From Winogradskyella sp046545555 (lineage in GTDB: Bacteria; Bacteroidota; Bacteroidia; Flavobacteriales; Flavobacteriaceae), in assembly GCF_046545555.1 (NCBI RefSeq), contig NZ_JBHZTH010000002.1:280358-344357 (forward strand): 64,000 nt of DNA, in the 5' to 3' direction. Positions 33,337 to 43,707 of this stretch are shown in pieces. A program made the translations under genes and the position numbers. Numbering within the stretch: position 1 is the first letter of the stretch; every line of letters begins with the position of its first letter. The notes under the pieces were generated by a model that ran no database searches, was not told where the DNA came from, and worked only from the letters and a program-made list of their open reading frames with translations.

Positions 33337-34752
33337 ATGAGAATAATGCATGTAAGTGCAGAATGTTATCCAATTGCCAAAGTAGGTGGTCTAGCTGATG
33401 TTGTTGGCGCTTTGCCAAAATATCAAAACCAGTTAGGTGGTGACAGTAGTGTTGTAATGCCGTTTTATAATAATACATTTACGCAAAAGCATACGTTTAA
33501 AACTATTTATAGTGCTAGAGTTAGTCTAGGACATAATGAATATGACTATAGTATTTTAAAATTAAAATCTAATGTCCTTGATTTCGATATTTTCTTTGTA
33601 GATATTCAAGAGTTACTTTTTAAAGATTACGTTTATTCAGCTGATGATACGGACCGTTTTCTGGCATTTCAAATAGCAGTTTTAGATTGGATGCTGACCT
33701 TAAAGAAGAAGCCTAAATATATTCATTGCCATGATCATCATACAGGATTAGTTCCTTTTATGTTACAAGAATGTTATTGTTATGAATCTTTAAATAAAAT
33801 ACCAGTAGTTACTACAATTCATAATGCCCAATACCAAGGCTGGTTTGGTTATAACAACTTATATAAAATACCAGACTTTAATCTCGATAATATTGGTCTT
33901 CTGGATTGGAATGGCACTATAAATCCCTTAGCTGCAGCGATTAAATGCGCTTGGCGTGTTACCACAGTATCACCTAGTTATATGGAAGAATTGAAACAAG
34001 ATGCCAATGGATTAGAAGGTCTTCTGCGTCATGAAAGTGCAAAAACTGTTGGTATTTTAAATGGTGTTGATACTGAAGTATGGAACCCAGAAACCGATAC
34101 TTATCTCATTAAAAATTATAAGGTGTCTACAGTTGAGGCCGGCAAAAAAGCTAATAAAAAGTGGCTTTGTAATGAATATGACCTAGATCAAGATAAACCT
34201 TTATTTGCTTTTATAGGTAGATTAGTAGGAGAGAAGGGATCTGATTTATTTCCAGATGCTTTTGATGTTGCGTTAAATAATAATGATATTTCAATATTAC
34301 TCTTAGGGTCAGGAAACCCAATTACAGAAGGCGGATTAAATGTTTTGAAGAAAGAACACGAAGGAAAGTATAATGCCTTTATTGGTTATGATGAAAGATT
34401 GTCTCATATAATTTACGCTGGAGCTGATTTTTTATTGATGCCTTCTAGAGTAGAGCCTTGCGGATTAAATCAAATGTATTCATTGCGATATGGCACCATA
34501 CCAATTGTTCGCAATATAGGTGGTCTAAAAGACACTATAGTAGATATAGAGGATGAAGGTTTTGGTTTTGTGCATCAGAATACGAGTGTAAAAGACATTT
34601 GTTTATCTATAGAAAGAGCAACAGCTTTTTATTCAAATAAAAAAGAGCTAAAAAAAACGAAGAAACGCATTATGAAAATTGACCATTCTTGGGACAATTC
34701 TGCGAAAAAATATATGCAATTATATAAATCCATTAAAAAAGCTAAATTATGA
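33337..34752 (+). CDS. glgA: Glycogen (starch) synthase
   Basis: A 471-residue GT5 enzyme. The N-terminus MHVSAECYPIAKVGGLADVVGALP is the hallmark (KVGGL binds ADP-glucose), with FIGRLVGEKGSDLFPDAF and LLGSGN in the C-terminal half and LMPSRVEPCGLNQMYSLRYGTIPIV as the donor-binding E-motif. It elongates alpha-1,4-glucan. It is the first gene of a run glgA-glgC-glgB with a four-base overlap into glgC. The preceding 160 bases show no clear promoter match. Confidence 0.93.
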   Translation: MRIMHVSAECYPIAKVGGLADVVGALPKYQNQLGGDSSVVMPFYNNTFTQKHTFKTIYSARVSLGHNEYDYSILKLKSNVLDFDIFFVDIQELLFKDYVYSADDTDRFLAFQIAVLDWMLTLKKKPKYIHCHDHHTGLVPFMLQECYCYESLNKIPVVTTIHNAQYQGWFGYNNLYKIPDFNLDNIGLLDWNGTINPLAAAIKCAWRVTTVSPSYMEELKQDANGLEGLLRHESAKTVGILNGVDTEVWNPETDTYLIKNYKVSTVEAGKKANKKWLCNEYDLDQDKPLFAFIGRLVGEKGSDLFPDAFDVALNNNDISILLLGSGNPITEGGLNVLKKEHEGKYNAFIGYDERLSHIIYAGADFLLMPSRVEPCGLNQMYSLRYGTIPIVRNIGGLKDTIVDIEDEGFGFVHQNTSVKDICLSIERATAFYSNKKELKKTKKRIMKIDHSWDNSAKKYMQLYKSIKKAKL

Positions 34753-36014
34753 TTAACGAAAGTGTATTATCAATTATTTTGGGAGGAGGCCAAGGCTCCA
34801 GATTATACCCACTAACTGCAGATAGATCTAAACCAGCTGTACCAATTGCTGGTAAATATAGATTAGTGGATATTCCTATTTCTAATTGTATTAATAATGA
34901 TATAAAGCGCATGTATGTATTAACTCAGTTTAATTCTGCGTCGCTAAATCAACACATAAAAAACACTTATCATTTTAGTTTTTTTAGTAGTGCTTTTGTC
35001 GATGTTTTAGCTGCAGAGCAGACTATGCAAAGTGATAAATGGTTTCAAGGCACAGCTGATGCGGTTAGACAAAGTATGCATCATTTTTTACGTAATGATT
35101 TTGAATATGCCTTAATTCTATCTGGTGATCAGTTGTATAATATGGATTTAGAGGATATGATAAAAAAGCATAAAGAAAGTAACGCAGAAATAACTATTGC
35201 GACTTATCCTGTTAATGCAAAAGATGCTACTGGTTTTGGGCTTTTAAAAACGAATGATGAAAATATAATCACTTCCTTTATAGAAAAACCAGCATCAGAA
35301 TTATTACCAGATTGGACTTCGGATGTAGGAGTGGAAATGGAAAAAGAAGGTAGAAATTACCTAGCTTCTATGGGAATTTATATTTTCAATAGAGATTTAT
35401 TAATAAAGCTAATGGAGGATCCGGATACGATAGATTTTGGAAAAGAGATTATCCCGCAATCCATACACAAACATAAAACGCTTAGCTATCAATATGAAGG
35501 CTATTGGACAGATATTGGAACGATAGAGTCGTTTTTTGAAGCTAATTTAGGACTAACAGACGACATTCCTAAATTTAATTTATATGATAATAATAGGGTT
35601 TATACTAGAGCAAGAATTTTACCAACATCTAAAATCTCAGGTACTATTTTAAATAATTCTGTGATTGCAGATGGTTGTATTATTCATGCCGAAAAAATAG
35701 AGAAAAGTGTTATTGGTATTCGATCTAGAATTGGCAAAAATTCTATAGTGCAAAATACATATATGATGGGTAATGATTCTTATGAGTCATTAAATGACAT
35801 GGAGAATAATAGCATAGAAAATCTTTTAGGTATTGGTAACGGATGCTTTATAAATTATTGTATAGTTGACAAAAATTGTAGAATTGGTGATGATGTAAGA
35901 ATTGAAGGTGGAAAACATTTAGAGGACAAAGAGACAGATAGCTACTTTATAAAAGATGGAATTGTAGTTATTAAAAAAGATGCGACTATTCCTAAAGGAA
36001 CAGTGATTAAATAA
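34749..36014 (+). CDS. glgC: Glucose-1-phosphate adenylyltransferase
   Basis: A 421-residue ADP-glucose pyrophosphorylase, the committed step of glycogen synthesis. GGGQGSRLYPLTADRSKPAVP is the nucleotide-binding start, LVDIPISNCIN follows, and WFQGTADAVRQSMHHF and LSGDQLYNMD are typical core motifs. FIEKPASE contains the glucose-1-P site lysine. The C-terminal part is a left-handed beta-helix with hexapeptide-like repeats (VIADGCIIHAEKIEKSVIG). It overlaps glgA by four bases and is followed 21 bases later by glgB. Confidence 0.94.
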   Translation: MINESVLSIILGGGQGSRLYPLTADRSKPAVPIAGKYRLVDIPISNCINNDIKRMYVLTQFNSASLNQHIKNTYHFSFFSSAFVDVLAAEQTMQSDKWFQGTADAVRQSMHHFLRNDFEYALILSGDQLYNMDLEDMIKKHKESNAEITIATYPVNAKDATGFGLLKTNDENIITSFIEKPASELLPDWTSDVGVEMEKEGRNYLASMGIYIFNRDLLIKLMEDPDTIDFGKEIIPQSIHKHKTLSYQYEGYWTDIGTIESFFEANLGLTDDIPKFNLYDNNRVYTRARILPTSKISGTILNNSVIADGCIIHAEKIEKSVIGIRSRIGKNSIVQNTYMMGNDSYESLNDMENNSIENLLGIGNGCFINYCIVDKNCRIGDDVRIEGGKHLEDKETDSYFIKDGIVVIKKDATIPKGTVIK

Positions 36015-36035
36015 ATATTTATTTTAATATAATAG

Positions 36036-37952
36036 ATGGCAGAAGTTATTCCTTATAGTTTATTTACAGATTTTGATATCAATTTATTTAAATCTGGTAA
36101 GCACTACCGTTTGTACGAAAAATTTGGTTCTCATATTACTACTGTAGACGGAGTAGAAGGCGTTTATTTTGCTGTTTGGGCTCCGAGTGCAAAAATGGTT
36201 TCCGTTGTAGGTGATTTTAATTTTTGGTCCGAAGGAGAGCATAAATTAAATGTACGTTGGGACTCTAGTGGCATTTGGGAAGGTTTTATTCCTGGTGCAG
36301 GAAAAGGTACAAAGTACAAATACAAAATAGAGAGTAACAATAACAGCATTAAAACCGAGAAGGCAGATCCTTACGCAAGACGTTATGAGCATAACCCTAA
36401 AACAGCGTCTATTGTTTGGGATGAACCTTATAAATGGAAAGATAGCAAATGGATGAAAAAACGAAAGCAGCATAATGCCTTAGATGCTCCTTATTCTGTT
36501 TACGAAGTTCATCTAGGATCCTGGAAAAAGAAGGTAGAGGAAGGGCGCTTTTTGTCTTATGTTGAGATGGCTGACGAATTAGTCTCTTATGTAAAGGAAA
36601 TGAACTTTACTCATGTAGAATTAATGCCAGTTATGGAGTTTCCGTATGATCCATCTTGGGGTTATCAAGTTACAGGTTATTTTGCACCAACATCCAGGTT
36701 TGGGTATCCAGAAGAATTTAAGCTCTTAGTAGATAAATTACATCAAAATGATATAGGAATTATCTTAGATTGGGTACCGTCGCATTTTCCAGAAGACGCT
36801 CATGGACTTGGTTTTTTTGATGGAAGTGCATTGTACGAGCACCCAGACCCAAGAAAGGGTTATCATAACGATTGGAAAAGTTTAATTTTTAATTATGGTC
36901 GTAATGAAGTAAAGTCGTTTTTAATAAGTAATGCTATTTTTTGGCTTGATCAATATCATGCCGACGGTTTGCGCGTAGATGCAGTTGCCTCCATGCTATT
37001 TCTAGACTACAGTAGGGAAGATGGTGAATGGGAGCCGAATATGTATGGAGGCAGAGAGAATCTCGAAGCCATGGCATTTTTAAGAGAAATGAATGAGGCC
37101 GTTTATTCATCATTTCCAGATGTACAAACCATAGCTGAAGAATCTACAGCTTTTCCGATGGTATCGAAACCAACCTTTATGGGAGGCCTTGGGTTTGGAA
37201 TGAAATGGATGATGGGTTGGATGCATGATACATTACAGTATTTTACAAAGGAACCTATCTATAGACAATTTCACCAAAATGATCTAACGTTCTCGATGAC
37301 ATATGCCTTTACAGAAAACTTTATGTTGCCTTTAAGTCATGATGAAGTTGTATATGGTAAAAAGTCGATATTAGGAAGAATGCCTGGTGATGAATGGCAG
37401 CGTTTTGCTAATCTTAGATTATTATATGGTTATATGTTTACGCACCCAGGAACGAACTTATTATTTCAAGGCGCTGAATTTGGGCAAAGTGGTGAATGGA
37501 ATTTTGAAACTAGTTTAGATTGGCATTTATTAGAATATGCACCTCATAAAGGAGTGCAAAAATTCATAAAAGACTTAAATGCACTTTACAAAAACCAGCC
37601 AGCATTGCACCAAAAACAATTTTCAGCAGAAGGATTCGAGTGGATTGATTATAATGACTCTGAAAATTCAGTATTTACATATATTAGAAAAGGGACCAAT
37701 GAAGAAGACGATTTAATAGTTGCGTGCAATATGACGCCTATTCCAAAAGAAAGTTACAAAATTGGACTACCTAGAAAAGGAAAACTCAAAGAAGTGTTTA
37801 ATAGTGATTTAGAAATTTATTTTGGTAGTGGTAATTATAAAAATAAAGTACTAACTATTAAAGCTGAGCCTTGGCATTTTAAAAATCAATCTGCAGATGT
37901 TAATATTCCACCGTTAGGTCTAGTTATTTTGAAATATGTAAAAAAGAAATAA
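36036..37952 (+). CDS. glgB: 1,4-alpha-glucan branching enzyme
   Basis: A 638-residue GH13 branching enzyme. The N-terminal CBM48-like domain has GVYFAVWAPSAKMVSVVGDFN. The catalytic barrel contains VELMPVMEFPYDPSWGYQVTG, DWVPSHFPEDAHGL, the nucleophile Asp in HADGLRVDAVASML, the acid/base Glu in TIAEESTAFP and the stabilising Asp in LSHDEVVYGK. It introduces alpha-1,6 branches. Third gene of the glycogen block; a gap of about 220 bases separates it from GH31. Confidence 0.95.
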   Translation: MAEVIPYSLFTDFDINLFKSGKHYRLYEKFGSHITTVDGVEGVYFAVWAPSAKMVSVVGDFNFWSEGEHKLNVRWDSSGIWEGFIPGAGKGTKYKYKIESNNNSIKTEKADPYARRYEHNPKTASIVWDEPYKWKDSKWMKKRKQHNALDAPYSVYEVHLGSWKKKVEEGRFLSYVEMADELVSYVKEMNFTHVELMPVMEFPYDPSWGYQVTGYFAPTSRFGYPEEFKLLVDKLHQNDIGIILDWVPSHFPEDAHGLGFFDGSALYEHPDPRKGYHNDWKSLIFNYGRNEVKSFLISNAIFWLDQYHADGLRVDAVASMLFLDYSREDGEWEPNMYGGRENLEAMAFLREMNEAVYSSFPDVQTIAEESTAFPMVSKPTFMGGLGFGMKWMMGWMHDTLQYFTKEPIYRQFHQNDLTFSMTYAFTENFMLPLSHDEVVYGKKSILGRMPGDEWQRFANLRLLYGYMFTHPGTNLLFQGAEFGQSGEWNFETSLDWHLLEYAPHKGVQKFIKDLNALYKNQPALHQKQFSAEGFEWIDYNDSENSVFTYIRKGTNEEDDLIVACNMTPIPKESYKIGLPRKGKLKEVFNSDLEIYFGSGNYKNKVLTIKAEPWHFKNQSADVNIPPLGLVILKYVKKK

Positions 37953-38173
37953 GAGAAAATGTATTGAAGTGCTTTTATCTAGAAAACTTACTATTCTTTT
38001 TTCTAGGTTTTCAGCATTAAATCCCCAATAAATTCCTCTAAAATTATCATTCCTTCAAAATTGAACAACAAAAACGTAATAGTTTGTAATAAGTTATAAA
38101 TACAGAGTTCTACGTTTTTTTTAGTTCTATTTTTTCCGTTTTTTTGTTATTCTTTTACAAATGAAATAATGCT

Positions 38174-40582
38174 ATGATTGTAAATACAGAATTAGAAAAT
38201 AAGGGAAATTTATTCCCATCAAAAATAATAGATTTTAAGAAAGATGTTGATACATTATATTTCACAACAGATAATGATGTTATTCTTCAACTTACCGTTG
38301 TACGGGACAGTGTTCTTCGCTTTAGATATACTACAGTAGGTAATTTTGACAATGATTTTTCTTATGCAATTACGAAATATGCCAGTTTTGGGTACAACAA
38401 ATTAGAAATTAAAGACGAAGACGAAAGTTATATAATAATCACGTCGAAATTAAGATGTGAGATTTCTAAAGAAAGCCTTCGTGTCTCTATATATGATGTT
38501 TCAGATGGCACCCTTATAAATCAAGACGAAGGCGGATTTCATTGGGAAGAGAATTATCATAATGGTGGTAACATTGTTAAAATGAGTAAGGTATCTAATG
38601 ATGGGGAGAGTTATTATGGTTTAGGGGATAAACCAAACCACTTGAATTTAAAAGGTAAACGTTATAACAATTGGGTAACGGATTCTTACGCTTATGGAAA
38701 GGATACAGATCCTATCTATAAAGCGATTCCGTTTTATACAGGTTTACATCACGGTAAAGCCTACGGTATCTTTTTTGATAATACATTTATGACCTCTTTT
38801 GATTTTGCACAAGAGCGCAGAAATGTAACAAGTTTTTGGGCGCAAGGTGGCGAAATGAATTACTATTTTTTCTACGGACCAAAAATGAATGATGTTGTTG
38901 AAAGTTATACAGATTTAACAGGTAAACCACATCATTTGCCACCACTTTGGGCACTTGGCTTTCATCAGTGTAAATGGAGTTATTACCCAGAAAGTAAGGT
39001 GAAAGATATTGCTTCTACGTTTAGAAAATTACAGATTCCATGCGATGCCATCTATTTAGATATTGATTACATGGAGGGCTTTCGTTGTTTTACTTGGAAC
39101 AAGGACTATTTTCCAGACCCAAAGCGAATGGTTAAGGAATTAATGGATGACGGTTTTAAGACCGTCGCTATTATTGATCCGGGTATTAAAATTGATAAAG
39201 ATTATTCTGTTTTTAAAGAAGCGCTAGAGAAAGACTATTTCTGTAAGCGCGCAGATGGTGACTATATGAAGGGTAAAGTTTGGCCTGGAGAATGCTATTT
39301 CCCAGATTTTACAAACCCTGAAGTACGTGACTGGTGGTCTGGTTTATTTAAAGAGTTAATAGAAGATATAGGTATTAAAGGGGTTTGGAATGATATGAAT
39401 GAGCCTGCTGTTATGGAGGTGCCTAACAAAACTTTCCCTGATGATGTGCGTCACGATTATGATGGAAATCCTTGTAGTCATAGAAAGGCCCATAATATTT
39501 ATGGTATGCAGATGGCAAGGGCAACCTATCAAGGTTTAAAAAAATATTCCCATCCAAAACGTCCTTTTGTAATAACACGTTCTGCTTATTCTGGTACGCA
39601 GCGTTATACATCGACATGGACCGGAGATAATGTTGCTACTTGGGAGCATTTATGGATTGCAAACATACAGGCACAACGCATGGCTATGTCTGGTTTTTCA
39701 TTTGCAGGTAGTGATATTGGTGGATTTGCAGAACAACCACAAGGTGAGTTATTTACGCGCTGGATACAACTAGGTGTTTTTCATCCATTTTTTAGAGTGC
39801 ATTCTTCCGGAGATCATGGAGACCAAGAACCTTGGGCTTTCGATGAAGATGTGACAGATATTGTAAGAAAGTTTATTGAAATAAGATATCAGTTATTACC
39901 ATATCTATATACTGCTTTTTGGAATTATGTGGATCATGGAATGCCATTACTAAAATCTCTTGTTTTATACGATCAAGAAGATGTGCAGACGCATTATAGA
40001 ACTGACGAATTTATTTTTGGCGAACAAATTTTAGCATGTCCTGTATTAGAACCAAATGCTAAGGGAAGACGCATGTATATACCTAAAGGTAAATGGTACA
40101 ATTTCTGGTCAGATGAAGTGGTTAAAGGGGGACGAGAAATGTGGGTTGACGCTGATATAGATAGCATGCCAATTTTTATAAAGGAAGGTGCTATTGTACC
40201 TAAATATCCTATTCAACAGTATGTAGGAGAAAAAGAAATTAAGGAAATCACCCTTGATGTTTACTATAAAAAAGGTAAAGAAAAGAGTGAGTTGTTTAGT
40301 GATGCAAATGATGGTTTTGATTACACTAAAGGCCGTTTTAGCTTAAGAACTTTTAATTTAACAGGTAGAGTAGACGAATTAATCATAAACCAACACAAGG
40401 AGGGTAAATTTATTACTCCATATGATACTTTTAAGATTCAAATTCATGGTTTGCCATTTGAAATCACTGAACTAGAATTAGATAATGAAACTATTTCTTT
40501 AAAAGATTTAAAATCTAATGGAACAAATTCTTTTGTTGTAGATAAGAATTTTTCTGAGTTACACATTAAAGGTATTAAGTAA
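38174..40582 (+). CDS. GH31 alpha-glucosidase
   Basis: An 802-residue glycoside hydrolase of family 31. The nucleophile Asp lies in IKGVWNDMNEPAVME, preceded by GYKT-like barrel strands (CDAIYLDIDYMEGFRCFTWN and VWPGECYFPDF). Further barrel motifs are SFAGSDIGGFA and GVFHPFFRVHS. No signal peptide is seen at the N-terminus, so it is probably cytoplasmic and helps degrade glycogen or maltodextrin, in keeping with the glg genes before it. The exact linkage is not readable. The 221-base upstream gap holds a possible weak hairpin (CTAGAAAA with TTTTCTAG around 37980-38006) and T-rich DNA. Confidence 0.9.
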   Translation: MIVNTELENKGNLFPSKIIDFKKDVDTLYFTTDNDVILQLTVVRDSVLRFRYTTVGNFDNDFSYAITKYASFGYNKLEIKDEDESYIIITSKLRCEISKESLRVSIYDVSDGTLINQDEGGFHWEENYHNGGNIVKMSKVSNDGESYYGLGDKPNHLNLKGKRYNNWVTDSYAYGKDTDPIYKAIPFYTGLHHGKAYGIFFDNTFMTSFDFAQERRNVTSFWAQGGEMNYYFFYGPKMNDVVESYTDLTGKPHHLPPLWALGFHQCKWSYYPESKVKDIASTFRKLQIPCDAIYLDIDYMEGFRCFTWNKDYFPDPKRMVKELMDDGFKTVAIIDPGIKIDKDYSVFKEALEKDYFCKRADGDYMKGKVWPGECYFPDFTNPEVRDWWSGLFKELIEDIGIKGVWNDMNEPAVMEVPNKTFPDDVRHDYDGNPCSHRKAHNIYGMQMARATYQGLKKYSHPKRPFVITRSAYSGTQRYTSTWTGDNVATWEHLWIANIQAQRMAMSGFSFAGSDIGGFAEQPQGELFTRWIQLGVFHPFFRVHSSGDHGDQEPWAFDEDVTDIVRKFIEIRYQLLPYLYTAFWNYVDHGMPLLKSLVLYDQEDVQTHYRTDEFIFGEQILACPVLEPNAKGRRMYIPKGKWYNFWSDEVVKGGREMWVDADIDSMPIFIKEGAIVPKYPIQQYVGEKEIKEITLDVYYKKGKEKSELFSDANDGFDYTKGRFSLRTFNLTGRVDELIINQHKEGKFITPYDTFKIQIHGLPFEITELELDNETISLKDLKSNGTNSFVVDKNFSELHIKGIK

Positions 40583-40670
40583 AGAAGTGACTTGTAAGTT
40601 ATTTCAGTGTCTAAATTTATATACGATTTGATTTCGTACTTTAGTAATTTACAATTAAAAACCATTAGCT

Positions 40671-41495
40671 ATGAATTTTAAAAACACGATAGTATCAGTA
40701 GGTATTATTTTTGTTGTCTTATCATGTGCAACAAATCCATTCACAGGTAAAAAAACGATGGCATTTGTTGGAAATGATCAACTTTTCCCATCTGCATTTG
40801 CACAGTACAATCAAGTCTTATCAGAAAACGAGGTTGTTACTGGTACAAAAGATTCTGAGATGATTACCAGAGTAGGTCAGCGTATAGCAGTGGCCGCAGA
40901 ACGTTGGTTAAATGCAAATGGTCATCAAGGCTATTTAGATGATTATAAATGGGAATACAAACTCATTCAATCAGAACAAGTTAATGCATGGTGCATGCCA
41001 GGAGGTAAAATTGCTTTTTATACAGGTATCCTTCCAATTGCACAAAATGAAACTGGTGTTGCCGCTATTATGGGACACGAAGTTGCACATGCTTTAGCAA
41101 ACCATGGTCAGCAACGTATGAGTGCTGCCTATTTACAACAAGGTATCGCTGTAGCAGGTAATATAGCTTTAGCTAATGATGAAAATCTTGGTTTATATAA
41201 TCAAGCATTTGGTATCGTTTCTAATGTTGGTGGTATGTTGCCGTTTAGTAGAGGTCACGAAACTGAAGCTGATAGAATTGGATCTTATCTAATGGCAGTA
41301 GCTGGTTACAACCCAGATGAAGGTGCGGAACTATGGAAACGTATGAAAGCTAACAGCGGAGGACAAGCACCACCGGAATTTTTAAGTACACATCCTAGTA
41401 ATGATTCTCGTATTGCTAATTTGCAGGCGTTAGCTCCTAAGGCTAAAGCTGAAGCAAAGAAATTTGGGGTTACATCGTTTAGACCTATAAATTAA
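40671..41495 (+). CDS. M48 family metallopeptidase, lipoprotein
   Basis: A 274-residue exported zinc peptidase of the BepA/LoiP type. The signal peptide ends in VVLSCATNPFTGK, a lipobox with the Cys as anchor. The zinc site is GHEVAHALANH and the distal ligand Glu is in RGHETEADRIG. STHPSNDSRIANLQAL closes the domain. Such proteases take part in outer-membrane protein quality control. A -7-like element TACTTTAG lies about 50 bases upstream. Monocistronic, with a terminator directly after it. Confidence 0.92.
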   Translation: MNFKNTIVSVGIIFVVLSCATNPFTGKKTMAFVGNDQLFPSAFAQYNQVLSENEVVTGTKDSEMITRVGQRIAVAAERWLNANGHQGYLDDYKWEYKLIQSEQVNAWCMPGGKIAFYTGILPIAQNETGVAAIMGHEVAHALANHGQQRMSAAYLQQGIAVAGNIALANDENLGLYNQAFGIVSNVGGMLPFSRGHETEADRIGSYLMAVAGYNPDEGAELWKRMKANSGGQAPPEFLSTHPSNDSRIANLQALAPKAKAEAKKFGVTSFRPIN

Positions 41496-41526
41496 TATTA
41501 GATTAAATAATATTTGACTAATTTAG

Positions 41527-41553
41527 AAGCTGTCCTTTTTGGACAGCTTTTCT
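41527..41553 (+). terminator. Terminator of the M48 peptidase gene
   Basis: Stem AAGCTGTCC (41527-41535) with GGACAGCTT (41541-41549) around TTTTT, then TTTC. It lies between the M48 stop and the true MFS start, which shows that the TTG at 41539 inside it is not a start codon. Confidence 0.88.
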
Positions 41554-41565
41554 TATTTAAATATT

Positions 41566-42867
41566 ATGAGCGAACTTAAAAAAGGAAGCAAAAAGCTTCT
41601 CAATGCCTGGGCATTTTACGATTGGGCAAATTCGGTGTATACCTTAACTATTGCATCGTCTATATTTCCAATTTTTTATTCAGCATTATTTCTTACTGAG
41701 ATTAAGAAGGTTACGGCTTTCGGTTATGAATTTAAGAGTACGGCACTAATTACTTTTGTTACAGCATTTACATTCCTCGTAGTTGCTGTTTTATCTCCCA
41801 TTCTTTCTGGTATTGCAGATTATGTTGGGAATAAGAAAAACTTCATGAAATTCTTTTGCTATGTCGGATCTGTTGGCTGTATTGGACTGTATTGGTTTAG
41901 TATAGAGCCTGATAGAATTCATTTAAGTTTATTATTCTATTTTATGGGATTGATAGGATATTGGGGAAGTTTGGTCTTTTATAATTCGTATTTACCTGAT
42001 ATTGCTTTTGAAGAACAGCAAGACAGCATAAGTGCAAAGGGTTTTAGTATGGGCTATTTTGGCAGCGTACTATTGCTTATAATCAATTTAGTGATGGTTA
42101 TGAGTCAAGAAACTGGTGAGGATAAAATGCAAATGATGCGCTATTCATTTATTACTGTTGGTATCTGGTGGGCCTTATTTAGCCAATACACATTTTATAT
42201 ATTGCCTAAAGGATCATCTTCAGGACATAAAGTCACTAAATCTATAATCTTTAATGGGTTTAAAGAGCTTAAAGGTGTCTGGAATCAGCTTAAGCAGAAC
42301 CTAAGATTAAAGCGTTATTTATATGCATTTTTTGTATTTAGTATGGCGGTACAAACCATTATGCTCGTTGCTGTTTATTTTGGCGAAGAAGAGATTGCTT
42401 GGGGAAGTGATGAAGCTAAAACCACAGGACTCATCTCAAGTATATTGGTAATTCAATTGGTAGCTATATTAGGTGCTTTTTTAACGTCTAGAGCTTCTTC
42501 AAAATTTGGTAACATAAAAACACTTATTGCAGTCAATTTCATTTGGATGGCACTTTGTTTTTATGCCTATTTTATGAAATCACCAATGGAGTTCTATATT
42601 GCTGCATCATTAGTAGGTTTGGTTATGGGAGGTATTCAATCTTTAGCAAGATCTACATATTCTAAATTTTTGCCAGATACAGAAGATACAACATCTTATT
42701 TCAGTTTTTATGATGTTGCAGAGAAGATAGGTATTGTTATTGGTATGCTTATTTACGGTTTTATAGACCAGATTACAGGTAGTATGCGTAACTCCATATT
42801 ATTCTTATTTGTGTTTTTTTTATTGGGAATTGTTTTGCTTTTTAGAATTCCTAAAAAAGATTTATAA
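41566..42867 (+). CDS. MFS transporter, UMF1/Atg22-like
   Basis: A 433-residue carrier with about 12 membrane spans. It starts MSELKKGSKKLLNAWAFYDW, and WAFYDWANSVYTLTIAS is the conserved opening of the UMF1 family (vacuolar effluxer Atg22-like). The ATG at 41566 is used; the in-frame TTG at 41539 lies inside the terminator of the previous gene. GGIQSLARSTYSKFLP is another family motif in the C-terminal half. The substrate is unknown; relatives in fungi move amino acids. It ends with a hairpin that also serves the minus-strand operon. Confidence 0.85.
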   Translation: MSELKKGSKKLLNAWAFYDWANSVYTLTIASSIFPIFYSALFLTEIKKVTAFGYEFKSTALITFVTAFTFLVVAVLSPILSGIADYVGNKKNFMKFFCYVGSVGCIGLYWFSIEPDRIHLSLLFYFMGLIGYWGSLVFYNSYLPDIAFEEQQDSISAKGFSMGYFGSVLLLIINLVMVMSQETGEDKMQMMRYSFITVGIWWALFSQYTFYILPKGSSSGHKVTKSIIFNGFKELKGVWNQLKQNLRLKRYLYAFFVFSMAVQTIMLVAVYFGEEEIAWGSDEAKTTGLISSILVIQLVAILGAFLTSRASSKFGNIKTLIAVNFIWMALCFYAYFMKSPMEFYIAASLVGLVMGGIQSLARSTYSKFLPDTEDTTSYFSFYDVAEKIGIVIGMLIYGFIDQITGSMRNSILFLFVFFLLGIVLLFRIPKKDL

Positions 42868-42896
42868 AAAAGGACAAGCAAAACGCTCATCCTTTT
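42867..42896. terminator. Probable bidirectional terminator
   Basis: AAAAAGGA (42867-42874) pairs with TCCTTTT (42890-42896), with an inner AGC/GCT stem around AAAAC. It stands between the converging MFS and GIN-domain genes. The stem is interrupted, so the strength is uncertain. Confidence 0.55.
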
Positions 42897-42919
42897 CATC
42901 TTTTGGTTGATTATAAAAC

Positions 42920-43645
42920 TTAGTTACTCACACTACCTGAGCCCGTAATTCTTGTATCTTTTTTTGTAGGTGTACCAGAATAACGAACATCGCCAGAGCC
43001 TGTAATTCTTACTTTTAATTCACCATTACAAACTATAGCTACATCACCAGATCCTGTGATTTTAGCTTCAACGTTATTGCTCTTTAAACTCTTGCCATTA
43101 AAGTCACCAGAACCTGCAACCTTAGTCATTAAATTATTAGTAGAACCATTTAATGATATATCCCCAGAACCTGAAATACTACTTTCTATATTTTTTGCAG
43201 ACACATTTAAGTCAATATCACCAGAGCCAGCTATAGATACATCAAAATTATTTGCTTCAATAATACCCATGTTTTCAATATCACCAGAACCAGAAAGAGA
43301 AACAACACTAATAGATTCGTAAGGAACAGTAATAACAATGGCTTTTGTTGATCTAAGGTTAAAGCCCTTTTTTGTTTTTACGATAAGCATTTCATCTTTT
43401 ACTTCGGTGATAATATATTCCATAAGATTGGCATCACCTTTAATAGTAATTTCACCTTCTTTACCTTGCACAAGCTTAAAGTCCATTGATCCTGCGGCTT
43501 TTAAACCATCGTAAGAACCTGTTGATCTAGTCTCTGTAGTAATGTTGCCGTCACCTTTAATTTTCTTCCATTTTCCCCATTGTGCATGAGTTGTTGTAAT
43601 AGATAATAAAAAAGCGATTACAGTAATTGATTTTAATAGTTTCAT
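42920..43645 (-). CDS. Head GIN-domain (DUF2807) surface protein
   Basis: A 241-residue exported protein (signal peptide MKLLKSITVIAFLLSITTTHA) built from repeated GSGDI/GSGDV/GSGSV units (for example SLSGSGDIENMG, ISGSGDISLNG, ITGSGDVRYSG). This is the parallel beta-helix 'head GIN' domain named for putative auto-transporter adhesins. The role is probably adhesive or sensory at the cell surface. It is the last gene of the sigma/anti-sigma operon, about 60 bases after the adhesin-like gene. Confidence 0.85.
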   Translation of the reverse strand: MKLLKSITVIAFLLSITTTHAQWGKWKKIKGDGNITTETRSTGSYDGLKAAGSMDFKLVQGKEGEITIKGDANLMEYIITEVKDEMLIVKTKKGFNLRSTKAIVITVPYESISVVSLSGSGDIENMGIIEANNFDVSIAGSGDIDLNVSAKNIESSISGSGDISLNGSTNNLMTKVAGSGDFNGKSLKSNNVEAKITGSGDVAIVCNGELKVRITGSGDVRYSGTPTKKDTRITGSGSVSN

Positions 43646-43707
43646 GATTTTTATTTTTGATTAATTGATTTTATATGTTGTTTGTACTGAATTTATTTCA
43701 GTAGCTC

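Noticed and set aside
41539..41565. TTG start of the MFS gene
   Set aside because: It is inside the terminator of the previous gene; the ATG at 41566 starts the conserved N-terminus.
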